This document shows, one piece after another, positions 1-6,892 of a stretch of DNA of 9,133 bases. Position 1 is the first letter of the stretch. The number at the start of each line of letters is the position of its first letter. Origin of the DNA: Paracoccaceae bacterium. Its GTDB lineage: Bacteria > Pseudomonadota > Alphaproteobacteria > Rhodobacterales > Rhodobacteraceae. The notes under the pieces are model-generated. The model was given only the letters and a program-made list of their open reading frames with translations. It was not told the origin of the DNA and made no database searches. The stretch lies in contig NVXA01000006.1 of NCBI GenBank assembly GCA_002746395.1, positions 24,718 to 33,850 on the forward strand. Direction: 5' to 3'. The position numbers and the translations under genes are program-made.

Positions 1-750
1 CGACGGATCACACGGTTGTTCTGTGCATTAGGTGTTGCCCTTGCACCGCAACTTTCTGTGGCCGAAACCGCGCTGGTAGCCGTTGCCACGAATTTCGCCG
101 AAGTGATGGACGTCTTGAAGGCGAATTTTGAGGCGGAAACCGACCACCAGATAATTATCGTCACAGGTTCTACTGGCAAACTTTATGCACAAATCGTTAA
201 CGGCGCCCCGTTTGATGTGTTTTTGGCGGCCGACCAAGCCCGCCCCGAACGTCTGGCGGCGGATGAGCGAACCCTTAACGCGCCGTTTACCTTTGCCACC
301 GGCCAGTTGGCGCTTTGGAGTGTCGATGCAAACCGCATTGGTGATGACGGATTACAAGCGTTAACGGAACCTTACCGACGCCTCGCAATTGCCAACCCGC
401 AGCTTGCACCCTACGGTGTGGCAGCCAAGGAAGCGTTAAGCGCTCTTGGTTTGTTGGAAAATCTGCAAGACCGGATCGTCATGGGGGAAAACATCGGACA
501 GGCCCACGCCCTTATCGCCAGCGGTAATGCCGAGCTTGGCATCGTGGCGCTGGCCTATGCGATCAGCCCGCGCAATGTGGTGGCGGGTAGCTATTGGGTC
601 ATTCCACCGGAACTATACACCCCGATCCACCAAGATGGCGTGCTGACCTTGCACGCCAAAGGCAACGTGGCCGCGTCCGACTTCATTGCATATCTGCAAA
701 GCGACCCAGCCAAAACGATCATCCGCGCTTATGGCTACGAGGTCGAATGA
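1..750 (+). CDS. modA: Molybdate ABC transporter substrate-binding protein ModA (5' partial)
   Basis: Periplasmic binding protein that captures molybdate (or tungstate) and delivers it to the ModB/ModC importer. The reading frame is open from base 1. The first visible residues (RRITRLF, then a hydrophobic run ending in LSVAET) look like most of a signal peptide with cleavage near SVA/ET, so the true start codon lies just left of the window. The TTG at 16 is in frame but would cut off the basic end of the signal peptide. Family landmarks follow: ATNFAEVMDVL at the start of the mature protein, then GSTGKLYAQI, NGAPFDVFLAAD and ARPERL, the usual ModA ligand-site region. The C-terminus ends normally (IRAYGYEVE). 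The stop at 748-750 overlaps the start of modB, so this is the first or an early gene of a modABC operon. Any promoter or Mo-responsive operator lies outside the window. Confidence 0.93.
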   Translation, partial: RRITRLFCALGVALAPQLSVAETALVAVATNFAEVMDVLKANFEAETDHQIIIVTGSTGKLYAQIVNGAPFDVFLAADQARPERLAADERTLNAPFTFATGQLALWSVDANRIGDDGLQALTEPYRRLAIANPQLAPYGVAAKEALSALGLLENLQDRIVMGENIGQAHALIASGNAELGIVALAYAISPRNVVAGSYWVIPPELYTPIHQDGVLTLHAKGNVAASDFIAYLQSDPAKTIIRAYGYEVE

Positions 751-1421
751 TGGTTGACCTCTCCCCACTATGGCTAACCATCCAGTTGGCTGGAGCAACC
801 ACGTTCTTTTTGTTATTACTCGGCACACCGCTGGCTTGGTGGCTGGCGAACACAAAATCCAAAGCCCGCCCCATGATCGAGGCGCTGACAGCCCTGCCCA
901 TCGTTCTGCCTCCGACCGTTATCGGCTTCTACTTCCTGATTTTGCTTAGCCCAACATCGGCAATCGGACGGTTCTGGGTCGATGTTACCGGCGAAACCTT
1001 AACATTTTCTTTCACGGGGCTGGTCATCGCCTCCATGTTCTATTCGCTGCCGTTTATGGTGCAACCGCTGCAAACGGCGTTTCAAACCATAGGTCGCGCC
1101 CCGATGGAGGCGGCAGCGACCCTTCGTGCCTCCCCCATTAATGCTTTCTTTACGGTTGCCGTGCCGATGGCGAAGCGCGGATTTTTGACCGCAATTGTGC
1201 TTAGTTTTACCCACACCATCGGCGAATTCGGTGTGGTGCTGATGGTTGGTGGCAATATTCCGGGTGAAACCAAGGTGATATCCATCGCCATTTATGAACA
1301 TGTCGAAACCCTGCGGTATGCCGAGGCGCACCAATTGGCGGGGGGGTTGATGATATTCTCCTTCATCGTGCTGTTGGCCGTATACACCCTTAACCGAAGG
1401 GCGGCTGTGCATGTCGGGTAA
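750..1421 (+). CDS. modB: Molybdate ABC transporter permease ModB
   Basis: Inner-membrane channel subunit of the molybdate importer, acting as a homodimer with two ModC. About 223 residues, normal for ModB, with roughly five hydrophobic segments. The EAA-loop coupling helix to ModC is visible as EAAATLRASPINAFF followed by VAVPMAKRG. The ModB hallmark FTHTIGEFGVVLMVGGNIPG follows, then the conserved TKVISIAIYEHVE stretch. Two in-frame ATG codons sit back to back at 747 and 750. GAGG at 739-742 is 7 nt from the second and only 4 nt from the first, so I chose 750, though 747 is possible. Either start overlaps the modA stop, which suggests translational coupling. The 3' end overlaps modC by 11 nt. 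Confidence 0.93.
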   Translation: MVDLSPLWLTIQLAGATTFFLLLLGTPLAWWLANTKSKARPMIEALTALPIVLPPTVIGFYFLILLSPTSAIGRFWVDVTGETLTFSFTGLVIASMFYSLPFMVQPLQTAFQTIGRAPMEAAATLRASPINAFFTVAVPMAKRGFLTAIVLSFTHTIGEFGVVLMVGGNIPGETKVISIAIYEHVETLRYAEAHQLAGGLMIFSFIVLLAVYTLNRRAAVHVG

Positions 1422-2529
1422 AACCTTAACGCTTCGCGCGCGCCTTCCGTTCGAGGACCACACGATCGACTTCCACGAGGCTATCTCGTTAAGCGGGATC
1501 ACTGCCCTTTTCGGCCCAAGTGGTAGCGGAAAAAGCACCCTATTGCGTATTATCGCCGGATTAGAAAACCGTGGTAACCTTCGATTAGTTTACGATAGTA
1601 CGATTTGGAGTGACACTAATGCAGGCATTTTCTGCCCTCCCCACAAGCGCCCCGTGGGCATGGTTTTTCAAGACGACCGCCTGTTTCCACATCTAAGCGT
1701 GGCGGGTAATTTGGCGTTCGCGGACAAGCGCAGCCCAAAGGTTAACAATCCGATAACGATGGATCACGTGGTTAAATCTCTGGATTTGTTAACCTTGCTT
1801 AACAAATTCCCTGCAACCCTGTCGGGTGGCGAAAAACAGCGCGTCGCCTTGGGTAGGACTTTGTTAACCCAACCGAAATTGCTGCTGCTGGATGAACCCT
1901 TGTCGGCCCTAGACATCCGCCGCAAAGCCGAGCTGCTACCGTTCTTAGAAAAAATCCCACGCGAATTCGGTGTCCCTGCGATATTCGTCAGCCACGCAAT
2001 AGACGAGGTTGCGCGTTTGGCGGACGAGGTCATCTTGCTTTCCCCAGACGGACACGTCAGCACGCGCGGCCCCGTTCCTGCGATATTCGACACCCAAGAA
2101 ATGCACGAATTCACGGGGAAGTTCGAGGCTGGCACATTTTTGCAAGCGACGGTTAGCGCGCAAGACACCGCCTTCAAAATCACAACTCTGGATTTCGAGG
2201 GCGAGGTGCTGCGCATGCCCATGGTGGCCTCCCTAAATATCGGGGATCGCATCCAATTGCGCATCCGCGCGCGCGACGTAGCAATCGCCACCTCCCGCCC
2301 CGAAGGCATCAGCATTCGCAATGCAATTGCTGCTGTGATATCCGAGATCAAAGCCGAAGAAGAAACCGCCTTCGCCGAGATTTTATTCAAAGTCGGCACA
2401 CAAACCCTACGCGCCCGTATCACGAGGCAGGCGGTTGATGAGTTGGGGCTGGAAGTTGGGCAAGATGCCTTTGCCCTGATCAAAAGTGTCAGCTTTGATC
2501 GTAGGGTGATGATTTCTGCGTTGGGTTAG
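1411..2529 (+). CDS. modC: Molybdate ABC transporter ATP-binding protein ModC
   Basis: Cytoplasmic ATPase that powers molybdate import through ModB. The 372-residue length fits full ModC proteins. Nucleotide-binding motifs appear in order: Walker A GPSGSGKST (35-43), Q-loop glutamine 87 in VFQDDRLFPHLSV, signature LSGGEKQR (137-144), Walker B LLLLDEP (157-163), and switch histidine 195 in FVSHAIDEV. The C-terminal third (about 285-370) is a Mop/TOBE molybdate-binding domain: GISIRNAIAAVISEI, then RARITRQAVDELGL and the closing ALIKSVSFDRR. This domain is what separates ModC from other importer ATPases. The ATG at 1411 lies inside modB, with an AAGGG-type ribosome site at 1397-1401. The final TAG interlocks with the stop of the convergent membrane-protein pseudogene. 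No modE regulator is seen in the window. Confidence 0.95.
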   Translation: MSGKTLTLRARLPFEDHTIDFHEAISLSGITALFGPSGSGKSTLLRIIAGLENRGNLRLVYDSTIWSDTNAGIFCPPHKRPVGMVFQDDRLFPHLSVAGNLAFADKRSPKVNNPITMDHVVKSLDLLTLLNKFPATLSGGEKQRVALGRTLLTQPKLLLLDEPLSALDIRRKAELLPFLEKIPREFGVPAIFVSHAIDEVARLADEVILLSPDGHVSTRGPVPAIFDTQEMHEFTGKFEAGTFLQATVSAQDTAFKITTLDFEGEVLRMPMVASLNIGDRIQLRIRARDVAIATSRPEGISIRNAIAAVISEIKAEEETAFAEILFKVGTQTLRARITRQAVDELGLEVGQDAFALIKSVSFDRRVMISALG

Positions 2530-3052
2530 GTGGGTTTCTCGGCTATCTCCACACTTCTTAGGTAAGTCTTACAAAGCACTGTAGCCGTTAATGTCACCGA
2601 AAACATTCTTGACGCAAATAAAAAATATGCTGCAATCGTCCCGGCTGAGTCAAATTCACCACTCGCTGAGTACGTGTCAAATGGAATCCCCAGGGTGCTC
2701 AATGCAGCCACTAGAATTATTACAACTATTGAAAAAAGTGTTGGCCCAAAAACCAATCTACCGAAAGTGAACAAAAAAAGCCCTTTTGATCTGCGATATG
2801 CCGCCGAAAAGGATGTATCAGTTTCAGCTATTGCAGCCGGAAGGGCTGTACCAAAAATCGAAAAAATCACACCAATCAAAGGCAAGCCCACAATGACGAG
2901 CATAATGCCAAATAGCCCAGCAAATAGTGTAGTACTATCGCCTTGAAAGTATGGAGTAATAAAGCAGCCGCAATAAGTGCTATTGGTAAGTTGTGGCGAA
3001 AGGCATAATAGGCAGATTTATAAATATTAGTATTTAGATAATCAAAGTTCAT
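2526..3052 (-). pseudogene. Small multi-span membrane protein gene, apparently frameshifted
   Basis: Family not recognised. Read leftward from ATG at 3052, the product begins MNFDYLNTNIYKSAYYAFRH, followed by a hydrophobic run (NLPIALIAAALLL). That frame then degenerates and stops at 2876. The frame one base back takes over near 2941-2960 and continues as PYFQGDSTTLFAGLFG, then a long hydrophobic stretch, a polar loop (AETDTSFSAAYRRSKG), two further membrane segments and the ending YLRSVEIAEKPT. Joined, the two parts give about 175 residues with roughly four membrane spans. The total length of 527 nt is one short of a multiple of three, as expected for a single-base deletion. The region is strongly AT-rich (about 23-33% GC in sampled 60-base blocks, against about 50% nearby). 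Alternatives are a sequencing error in an intact gene, or a shorter real protein from an internal ATG at 2903. An intact function cannot be inferred. Confidence 0.6.
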
Positions 3053-3167
3053 AATTTTGGTACACTCATCAGTTTTCGGTTTCAACCAGAAATGACAATA
3101 CCCCCCTGAAACGAACGCAAGTGTTTGGCGAGTGAATCGTATAGCAAATAACTTAGGCGGGAAATTT

Positions 3168-3244
3168 TGGTAGGCCCGGTAGGACTTGAACCTACGACAA
3201 AAGCGTTATGAGCGCTCTGCTCTAACCAACTGAGCTACAGGCCC
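3168..3244 (-). tRNA. tRNA with anticodon CAU, probably tRNA-Ile2 (alternatively elongator Met)
   Basis: A complete 77-nt cloverleaf on the minus strand with encoded CCA (3168-3170). The arms are acceptor GGGCCTG/CGGGCCT, D stem GCTC/GAGC, anticodon stem GAGCG/CGCTT with loop CTCATAA (anticodon CAU), 5-nt variable loop TTGTC, and T stem GTAGG/CCTAC with loop TTCAAGT. The discriminator is A. It is not initiator tRNA-fMet, because it lacks a C1xA72-type mismatch and the run of G-C pairs in the anticodon stem. The acceptor pairs C4-G69 and C5-G68 match determinants known for lysidine-modified tRNA-Ile2 in E. coli, and the 5' half resembles bacterial tRNA-Ile(GAU), so I favour Ile2 (reads AUA after TilS modification). 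The acceptor shows G1-U72 and U6-G67 wobbles and the anticodon stem G27-U43. G1-U72 is unusual. Confidence 0.93.
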
Positions 3245-3255
3245 GCCTGCGGCAC

Positions 3256-3284
3256 TCGATACGCGAATGAATTAGGGGGGTCAA
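3256..3284 (-). promoter_or_regulatory. Probable sigma70-type promoter of the CAU tRNA
   Basis: On the minus strand, TTGACC (3279-3284) is separated by exactly 17 nt from TATCGA (3256-3261). The -10 box ends 11 nt before the first base of the tRNA, a sensible distance for transcription to start just upstream of the mature 5' end. The -35 box differs from consensus by one base and the -10 by two. The call rests on sequence alone. Confidence 0.5.
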
Positions 3285-3350
3285 GTGGCTTCCCTTTTGT
3301 TTTGGCCTAAGGTAAAGCAGGCGCAAATATTCACATTGCAGGAGCCTGAA

Positions 3351-4397
3351 ATGTCCGATCGTCCTAATGGCCTAACCTATGCCGACGCTGGCGTTGATAT
3401 TGATGCAGGCAATGCGCTGGTGGAGCGGATAAAACCCGCCGCTGCCAGCACCAAACGTTCCGGTGTTATGGATGGCTTGGGTGGTTTCGGTGCGATGTTT
3501 GACCTGAAGGCTGCTGGGTATAATGACCCGGTACTGGTTGCGGCGACGGACGGTGTTGGCACCAAGCTGCGGATCGCGATTGATACGGGTATTCTTTCAA
3601 CCGTCGGTATTGATCTGGTCGCCATGTGTGTGAATGACCTTGTGTGTCAGGGGGCGGAGCCGCTGTTCTTCCTCGATTATTTCGCAACTGGTAAACTGGA
3701 TGTTAACGAGGCGGCAATGGTTGTCGAGGGGATCGCCGAAGGGTGTCGTTTGTCAAACTCCGCACTGGTGGGTGGCGAAACCGCCGAGATGCCGGGGATG
3801 TATGCCAAAGGCGACTTTGACCTTGCCGGTTTTTCCGTTGGCGCGATGGAGCGCGGGGCGATGTTGCCTGCTGGAGTGGCTGAAGGTGACGTTCTGCTGG
3901 GCTTGGCTTCAAGCGGAGTACATTCGAACGGCTATTCGCTGGTGCGCAAGATTGTTGAAAACTCCGGCCTTGGCTGGGATGCGCCCTGCCCGTTTGGCGA
4001 TGGCACTTTGGGGGAGGCTTTACTGGCCCCGACGAAGCTTTATGTGCGTTCCGGTTTGGCGGCTTATCGTGCGGGTGGGTTGCATGCGTTGGCCCATATC
4101 ACGGGCGGTGGTTTAACGGAAAACCTGCCACGCGCGTTGCCTGAAGGGCTTGGGGCTGACATTGATTTGACGGCGTGGAACTTGCCGCCGGTTATCAAAT
4201 GGCTGGTGGATCAAGCGGGGCTATCGCAGGCGGAGTTGCTGAAAACCTTCAACTGTGGTGTCGGTATGATTGCGGTGGTTGCGCCTGAACGTGCGGAGGC
4301 GTTGCAAGCGATATTCGAGGAAAACGGCGAGACGGTGTTTACGCTCGGCACAGTTCTCAAAGGCGATGGCGTTACATACGCGGGAACGCTGGCATGA
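3351..4397 (+). CDS. purM: Phosphoribosylformylglycinamidine cyclo-ligase (AIR synthetase) PurM
   Basis: Cytoplasmic purine-biosynthesis enzyme that converts formylglycinamidine ribonucleotide plus ATP into aminoimidazole ribonucleotide (AIR). 348 residues, close to the 345 of E. coli PurM. Landmarks in order: [11 protein letters not shown] (37-47), the ATP-binding ATDGVGTK (65-72), [17 protein letters not shown] (94-110), [12 protein letters not shown] (140-151), DLAGFSVGA, the [14 protein letters not shown] motif, [13 protein letters not shown] and FNCGVGM. The frame stays open upstream to 3285, but the family N-terminus ([15 protein letters not shown]) and an AGGAG ribosome site at 3340-3344, 6 nt from the ATG, fix the start at 3351. 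The stop overlaps purN as ATGA, a classic coupled purMN pair. No convincing promoter or riboswitch is visible in the short spacer upstream. Confidence 0.97.
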   Translation: MSDRPNGLTYADAGVDIDAGNALVERIKPAAASTKRSGVMDGLGGFGAMFDLKAAGYNDPVLVAATDGVGTKLRIAIDTGILSTVGIDLVAMCVNDLVCQGAEPLFFLDYFATGKLDVNEAAMVVEGIAEGCRLSNSALVGGETAEMPGMYAKGDFDLAGFSVGAMERGAMLPAGVAEGDVLLGLASSGVHSNGYSLVRKIVENSGLGWDAPCPFGDGTLGEALLAPTKLYVRSGLAAYRAGGLHALAHITGGGLTENLPRALPEGLGADIDLTAWNLPPVIKWLVDQAGLSQAELLKTFNCGVGMIAVVAPERAEALQAIFEENGETVFTLGTVLKGDGVTYAGTLA

Positions 4398-4990
4398 AGA
4401 AACGGGTCGCCATTCTAATATCGGGTGGCGGCTCTAACATGGTGGCCTTGGCGCGCAGTATGGATGCGGGGCATCCGGCGGAAGCTGTGCTGGTGTTGTC
4501 GAATAATCCGGATGCGGGTGGGCTTGCCAAGGCCGCTGACATGGGCATCCAGACAAGCATGCTTGACCATCGTCCTTTTAAGGGAAATCGCGCGGCGTTC
4601 GAGTCTGAATTACATGCAGCGCTGTTGGCCGCGAATCCTGACATTATCTGCTTAGCCGGCTTCATGCGCATCTTGACGCCCGAGTTTATCGCCAAATGGG
4701 AAGGGAAGATGTTGAACATTCACCCTTCAATTTTGCCGCTTTTCACAGGCTTACACACCCACCAACGCGCGCTTGATGCAGGCATGGCAGTGCATGGCTG
4801 CACTGTGCACCGCGTCACAGCGGAGCTGGATGGTGGGCCGATTTTGGGTCAGGCGGTGATCCCTGTTGAAGGTGGCGATACAGCCGATGATCTGGCCGTG
4901 CGATTATTGCCGATGGAGCATAGACTCTACCCCGCTGTGTTGCGTAAGTTTGCGGATAACGACGACACGAAGGTCGTATTGTTTTCCTAA
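4394..4990 (+). CDS. purN: Phosphoribosylglycinamide formyltransferase PurN
   Basis: Transfers a formyl group from 10-formyltetrahydrofolate to glycinamide ribonucleotide in purine synthesis. 198 residues, within the range of the monofunctional PurN family. The phosphate-binding SGGGSN lies at residues 10-15, and [12 protein letters not shown] (83-94) precedes the catalytic region. The catalytic triad known from E. coli (N106, H108, D144) corresponds to N108 and H110 in [11 protein letters not shown] and D146 in ELDGGPI. The substrate-site segment [12 protein letters not shown] also fits. The start overlaps the purM stop by 4 nt (ATGA), so translation is probably coupled. The TAA stop is part of the TAAGGA ribosome site of the next gene, tying purN to the downstream saccharopine dehydrogenase. 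Confidence 0.97.
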   Translation: MKKRVAILISGGGSNMVALARSMDAGHPAEAVLVLSNNPDAGGLAKAADMGIQTSMLDHRPFKGNRAAFESELHAALLAANPDIICLAGFMRILTPEFIAKWEGKMLNIHPSILPLFTGLHTHQRALDAGMAVHGCTVHRVTAELDGGPILGQAVIPVEGGDTADDLAVRLLPMEHRLYPAVLRKFADNDDTKVVLFS

Positions 4991-4999
4991 GGACACACC

Positions 5000-6061
5000 A
5001 TGAAATTCATCCTCCGAGACGAAGCCCGCGCAACCGAGCGGCGCACGCCTGTTACCCCGAATGATGCGAAAACCTTGCTGGGTGCTGGGTTTGAAATTTC
5101 GGTGGAGCGTAGTGGTAAGCGGATATTCACAGATGCCGAATACGCCGCCGTAGGGTGTAATCTGGTTGATGCGGGTGCTTGGTTGACGGCCACGGATGCG
5201 ACGATATTGGGGCTTAAGGAATTGCCAGAGGAACCCGCTGAACTTAAGGTTCCGTTCATACATTTCGCGCATATCTATAAAAAGCAAACTGGCTGGGAGG
5301 CCGAGATTGAGCGGTTCCGTCGCGGTGGTGGTCAGCTTTACGATATTGAGTATTTGGTGAAAGAAAGAAGGCGCGTTGCGGCCTTTGGGTATTGGGCTGG
5401 TTGGATGGGGGCGGCGCTGGCCGCTTGGCGATTGTTGGCGCGTTGGAACGGCGTTGTCGGACCGGAGGATGGCGTTGGTAGTTTTGAATCGCGCGCGGAG
5501 GTTGAGGGTATTTTGCGGGAGTTGTCCGCGGAATGTGTGAAACCCCGCCGCGCTGTTGTGATCGGGGCGAAAGGGCGTTCTGGTACTGGTGCGACCGAGG
5601 CGTTGAAATTGGCAGGCTTTGAAGTGACAGAATGGGATATGGACGAGACCCGCGATTTGGACAAACCCGCGCTGATGGGCCACGACCTATTGGTTAACTG
5701 TGTGTTAATGACAGGACCGGGATTGCAGTTGTTGGCGCGCGGCGACATTTCCAATCCGTTAAACTTTATCCAGATGGTTTCCGATGTTTCGTGTGACCCG
5801 TTTAGCGATTTCAATCCGTTGCCAATTTATGAGGCACCTACGGGTTGGGATGCGCCGTTTATATCGCTGGGGCAAAACGGTATTCGCGAAGAAATGGAGC
5901 TGACGGCGATTGACAACCTCCCTTCCCTGTTACCACGCGAGGCGAGCGAGGATTTTTCCTCGCAAATGGTTAAGGCGTTGTTAACCTACCCGAATGGCGA
6001 AGAATGGGTGGCGGCAAAGGCCACATTTGAAGCCACGGTTGCGCGCGCTGGCGATGTCTGA
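5000..6061 (+). CDS. Saccharopine dehydrogenase (NAD+, L-lysine-forming), LYS1-type
   Basis: Predicted to interconvert saccharopine + NAD+ and L-lysine + 2-oxoglutarate + NADH (EC 1.5.1.7 type). 353 residues, close to the roughly 370 of the fungal LYS1 enzymes. The N-terminal alanine dehydrogenase-like half shows ERRTPVTP (13-20), LGLKELPEE (70-78) and FAHIYKKQTGW (89-99). K73 and H91 align with the catalytic lysine and histidine described for yeast LYS1 (K77, H96). The nucleotide-binding loop is GAKGRSGTG (189-197), followed by DVSCD (262-266) and LPSLLPREASE (307-317), typical of the family C-terminus. The ATG at 5000 has TAAGGA at 4988-4993 with 6-nt spacing. It starts 9 nt after purN, so it is probably in the same transcript. 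No lysine:2-oxoglutarate reductase partner is present here, so the physiological direction (lysine synthesis or breakdown) is open. Confidence 0.88.
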   Translation: MKFILRDEARATERRTPVTPNDAKTLLGAGFEISVERSGKRIFTDAEYAAVGCNLVDAGAWLTATDATILGLKELPEEPAELKVPFIHFAHIYKKQTGWEAEIERFRRGGGQLYDIEYLVKERRRVAAFGYWAGWMGAALAAWRLLARWNGVVGPEDGVGSFESRAEVEGILRELSAECVKPRRAVVIGAKGRSGTGATEALKLAGFEVTEWDMDETRDLDKPALMGHDLLVNCVLMTGPGLQLLARGDISNPLNFIQMVSDVSCDPFSDFNPLPIYEAPTGWDAPFISLGQNGIREEMELTAIDNLPSLLPREASEDFSSQMVKALLTYPNGEEWVAAKATFEATVARAGDV

Positions 6062-6392
6062 TCCTGTTTCCTCTATTCGCAACCTTGGGCCAGCGGTTGA
6101 GGCGATGTTCGCGCGGGTCGGTGTGACCACGGCGGAACAATTGCGGGAACTTGGAGCGGATGAAGGCTACCGGATGGTTTTGGAAAACGGCGTTCGTCCG
6201 CATTTCATCGGGTATTATGCGCTGGTGATGGGGTTGCAGGGGCGGCCTTGGAGCGATTGCCAAGGGGTCGAGAAAACGAACCTGCGCAAGGCGTTCGACC
6301 AGCTTGTGGCAGAAACGCGTGATGCAAAGAAAAAGGGCCGCTCCGATATCGAAACAGCCCTTGATAAGCTTGGCGTTAGGTCGCCGGATTAG
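6054..6392 (+). CDS. TfoX/Sxy C-terminal domain protein
   Basis: Small cytoplasmic protein of 112 residues consisting almost only of a TfoX C-terminal (TfoX_C, helix-hairpin-helix-like) domain. It shows [19 protein letters not shown] (6-24), [15 protein letters not shown] (25-39) and the [15 protein letters not shown] core, ending in a lysine-rich tail (DAKKKGRSD). In gammaproteobacteria TfoX/Sxy activates competence genes, but there the protein also has an N-terminal domain that is missing here, so no competence role should be assumed. The start at 6054 overlaps the saccharopine dehydrogenase gene by 8 nt and has no clear ribosome site, suggesting re-initiation by the same ribosomes. A longer version from 5994 is possible, but the added residues lie inside the upstream gene and outside the domain. 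The TAG stop interlocks with the convergent ndk stop. Confidence 0.8.
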   Translation: MSDPVSSIRNLGPAVEAMFARVGVTTAEQLRELGADEGYRMVLENGVRPHFIGYYALVMGLQGRPWSDCQGVEKTNLRKAFDQLVAETRDAKKKGRSDIETALDKLGVRSPD

Positions 6393-6811
6393 CCAACCAG
6401 TTCAAGACCGGAGAAGAAGAATGCGATTTCTTCAGCGGCTGTTTCTGGAGCGTCAGAACCGTGAACCGAGTTTTCGCCGATGGATAGTGCGAATTCTTTA
6501 CGAATTGTGCCATCGGCAGCGTCGGCGGGGTTTGTTGCGCCCATGACTTCGCGGTTTTTCGCGATTGCGTCTTCACCTTCCAGAACCTGAACCACGATTG
6601 GCTCGGAGATCATGAATTCGCAAAGTTCGCCGAAGAACGGACGCTCGGAGTGAACGCCGTAGAATGTTTCGGCTTGTGCCAAAGTCATCTGGATGCGTTT
6701 GGAAGCAACGATGCGTAGGCCGGCAGCCTCGAATTTAGCCGCGATTGCGCCGGTTAGGTTGCGTTTGGTTGCATCTGGTTTGATGATCGAAAAAGTACGT
6801 TGGATAGCCAT
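6389..6811 (-). CDS. ndk: Nucleoside diphosphate kinase Ndk
   Basis: Transfers the gamma phosphate between nucleoside triphosphates and diphosphates through a phosphohistidine intermediate, balancing NTP and dNTP pools. 140 residues, the standard length for bacterial Ndk. The N-terminus ([16 protein letters not shown]) carries the nucleotide-site lysine 11. [11 protein letters not shown] (57-67) and [17 protein letters not shown] (91-107) are conserved, and the phosphorylated histidine is H117 in ENSVHGSD, the same number as in E. coli. The ATG at 6811 has an AAAAGGA ribosome site (6820-6826) 8 nt upstream. It lies downstream of mntH on the same strand with an 81-nt gap, which could hold its own promoter. 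The TAA stop overlaps the stop of the TfoX_C gene by 4 nt. Confidence 0.97.
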   Translation of the reverse strand: MAIQRTFSIIKPDATKRNLTGAIAAKFEAAGLRIVASKRIQMTLAQAETFYGVHSERPFFGELCEFMISEPIVVQVLEGEDAIAKNREVMGATNPADAADGTIRKEFALSIGENSVHGSDAPETAAEEIAFFFSGLELVG

Positions 6812-6830
6812 GGTGATGGTCCTTTTGAGC

Positions 6831-6844
6831 GGGCCACGCGGCCC
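6831..6844 (-). other. Short GC-rich hairpin in the mntH-ndk spacer / ndk leader
   Basis: GGGCC (6831-6835) and GGCCC (6840-6844) form a perfect 5-bp stem with a 4-nt loop, 4 nt upstream of the ndk ribosome site. No T-run follows in the direction of transcription, so it is not a typical intrinsic terminator for mntH. It may be a chance structure or a stabilising or insulating element in the ndk leader. Confidence 0.3.
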
Positions 6845-6892
6845 CGTTAATTATGGCGCGCGTCTAGCACGGGAATTTGTCTATGGAAAGGC

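Noticed and set aside
1764..2483. Minus-strand open frame of 239 codons inside modC.
   Set aside because: It is serine-rich, low-complexity shadow translation opposite a clearly conserved gene.
2936..2960. Programmed -1 ribosomal frameshifting in the membrane-protein gene.
   Set aside because: No X XXY YYZ slippery heptamer or following stable stem is evident at the switch point. A simple deletion explains the data.
2526..3167. Possible integrated element using the tRNA 3' end as attachment site.
   Set aside because: No second copy of the tRNA 3' sequence and no integrase or phage gene is seen in the window. Only the AT-rich composition is suggestive.
3100..3281. Inverted 8-bp repeat ACCCCCCT (3100-3107) / AGGGGGGT (3274-3281) on both sides of the tRNA.
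   Set aside because: It is built on homopolymer runs, the flanks do not match, and the right copy overlaps the tRNA promoter. It is too weak for an element boundary.
3285..3350. Extended N-terminus of PurM from an upstream in-frame start.
   Set aside because: The extra residues do not fit the family, and a strong ribosome site points to the ATG at 3351.
4904..5683. Long minus-strand open frame (259 codons) opposite purN and the dehydrogenase gene.
   Set aside because: Its translation has no recognisable domain and it lies opposite two well-conserved genes. It is a shadow frame.
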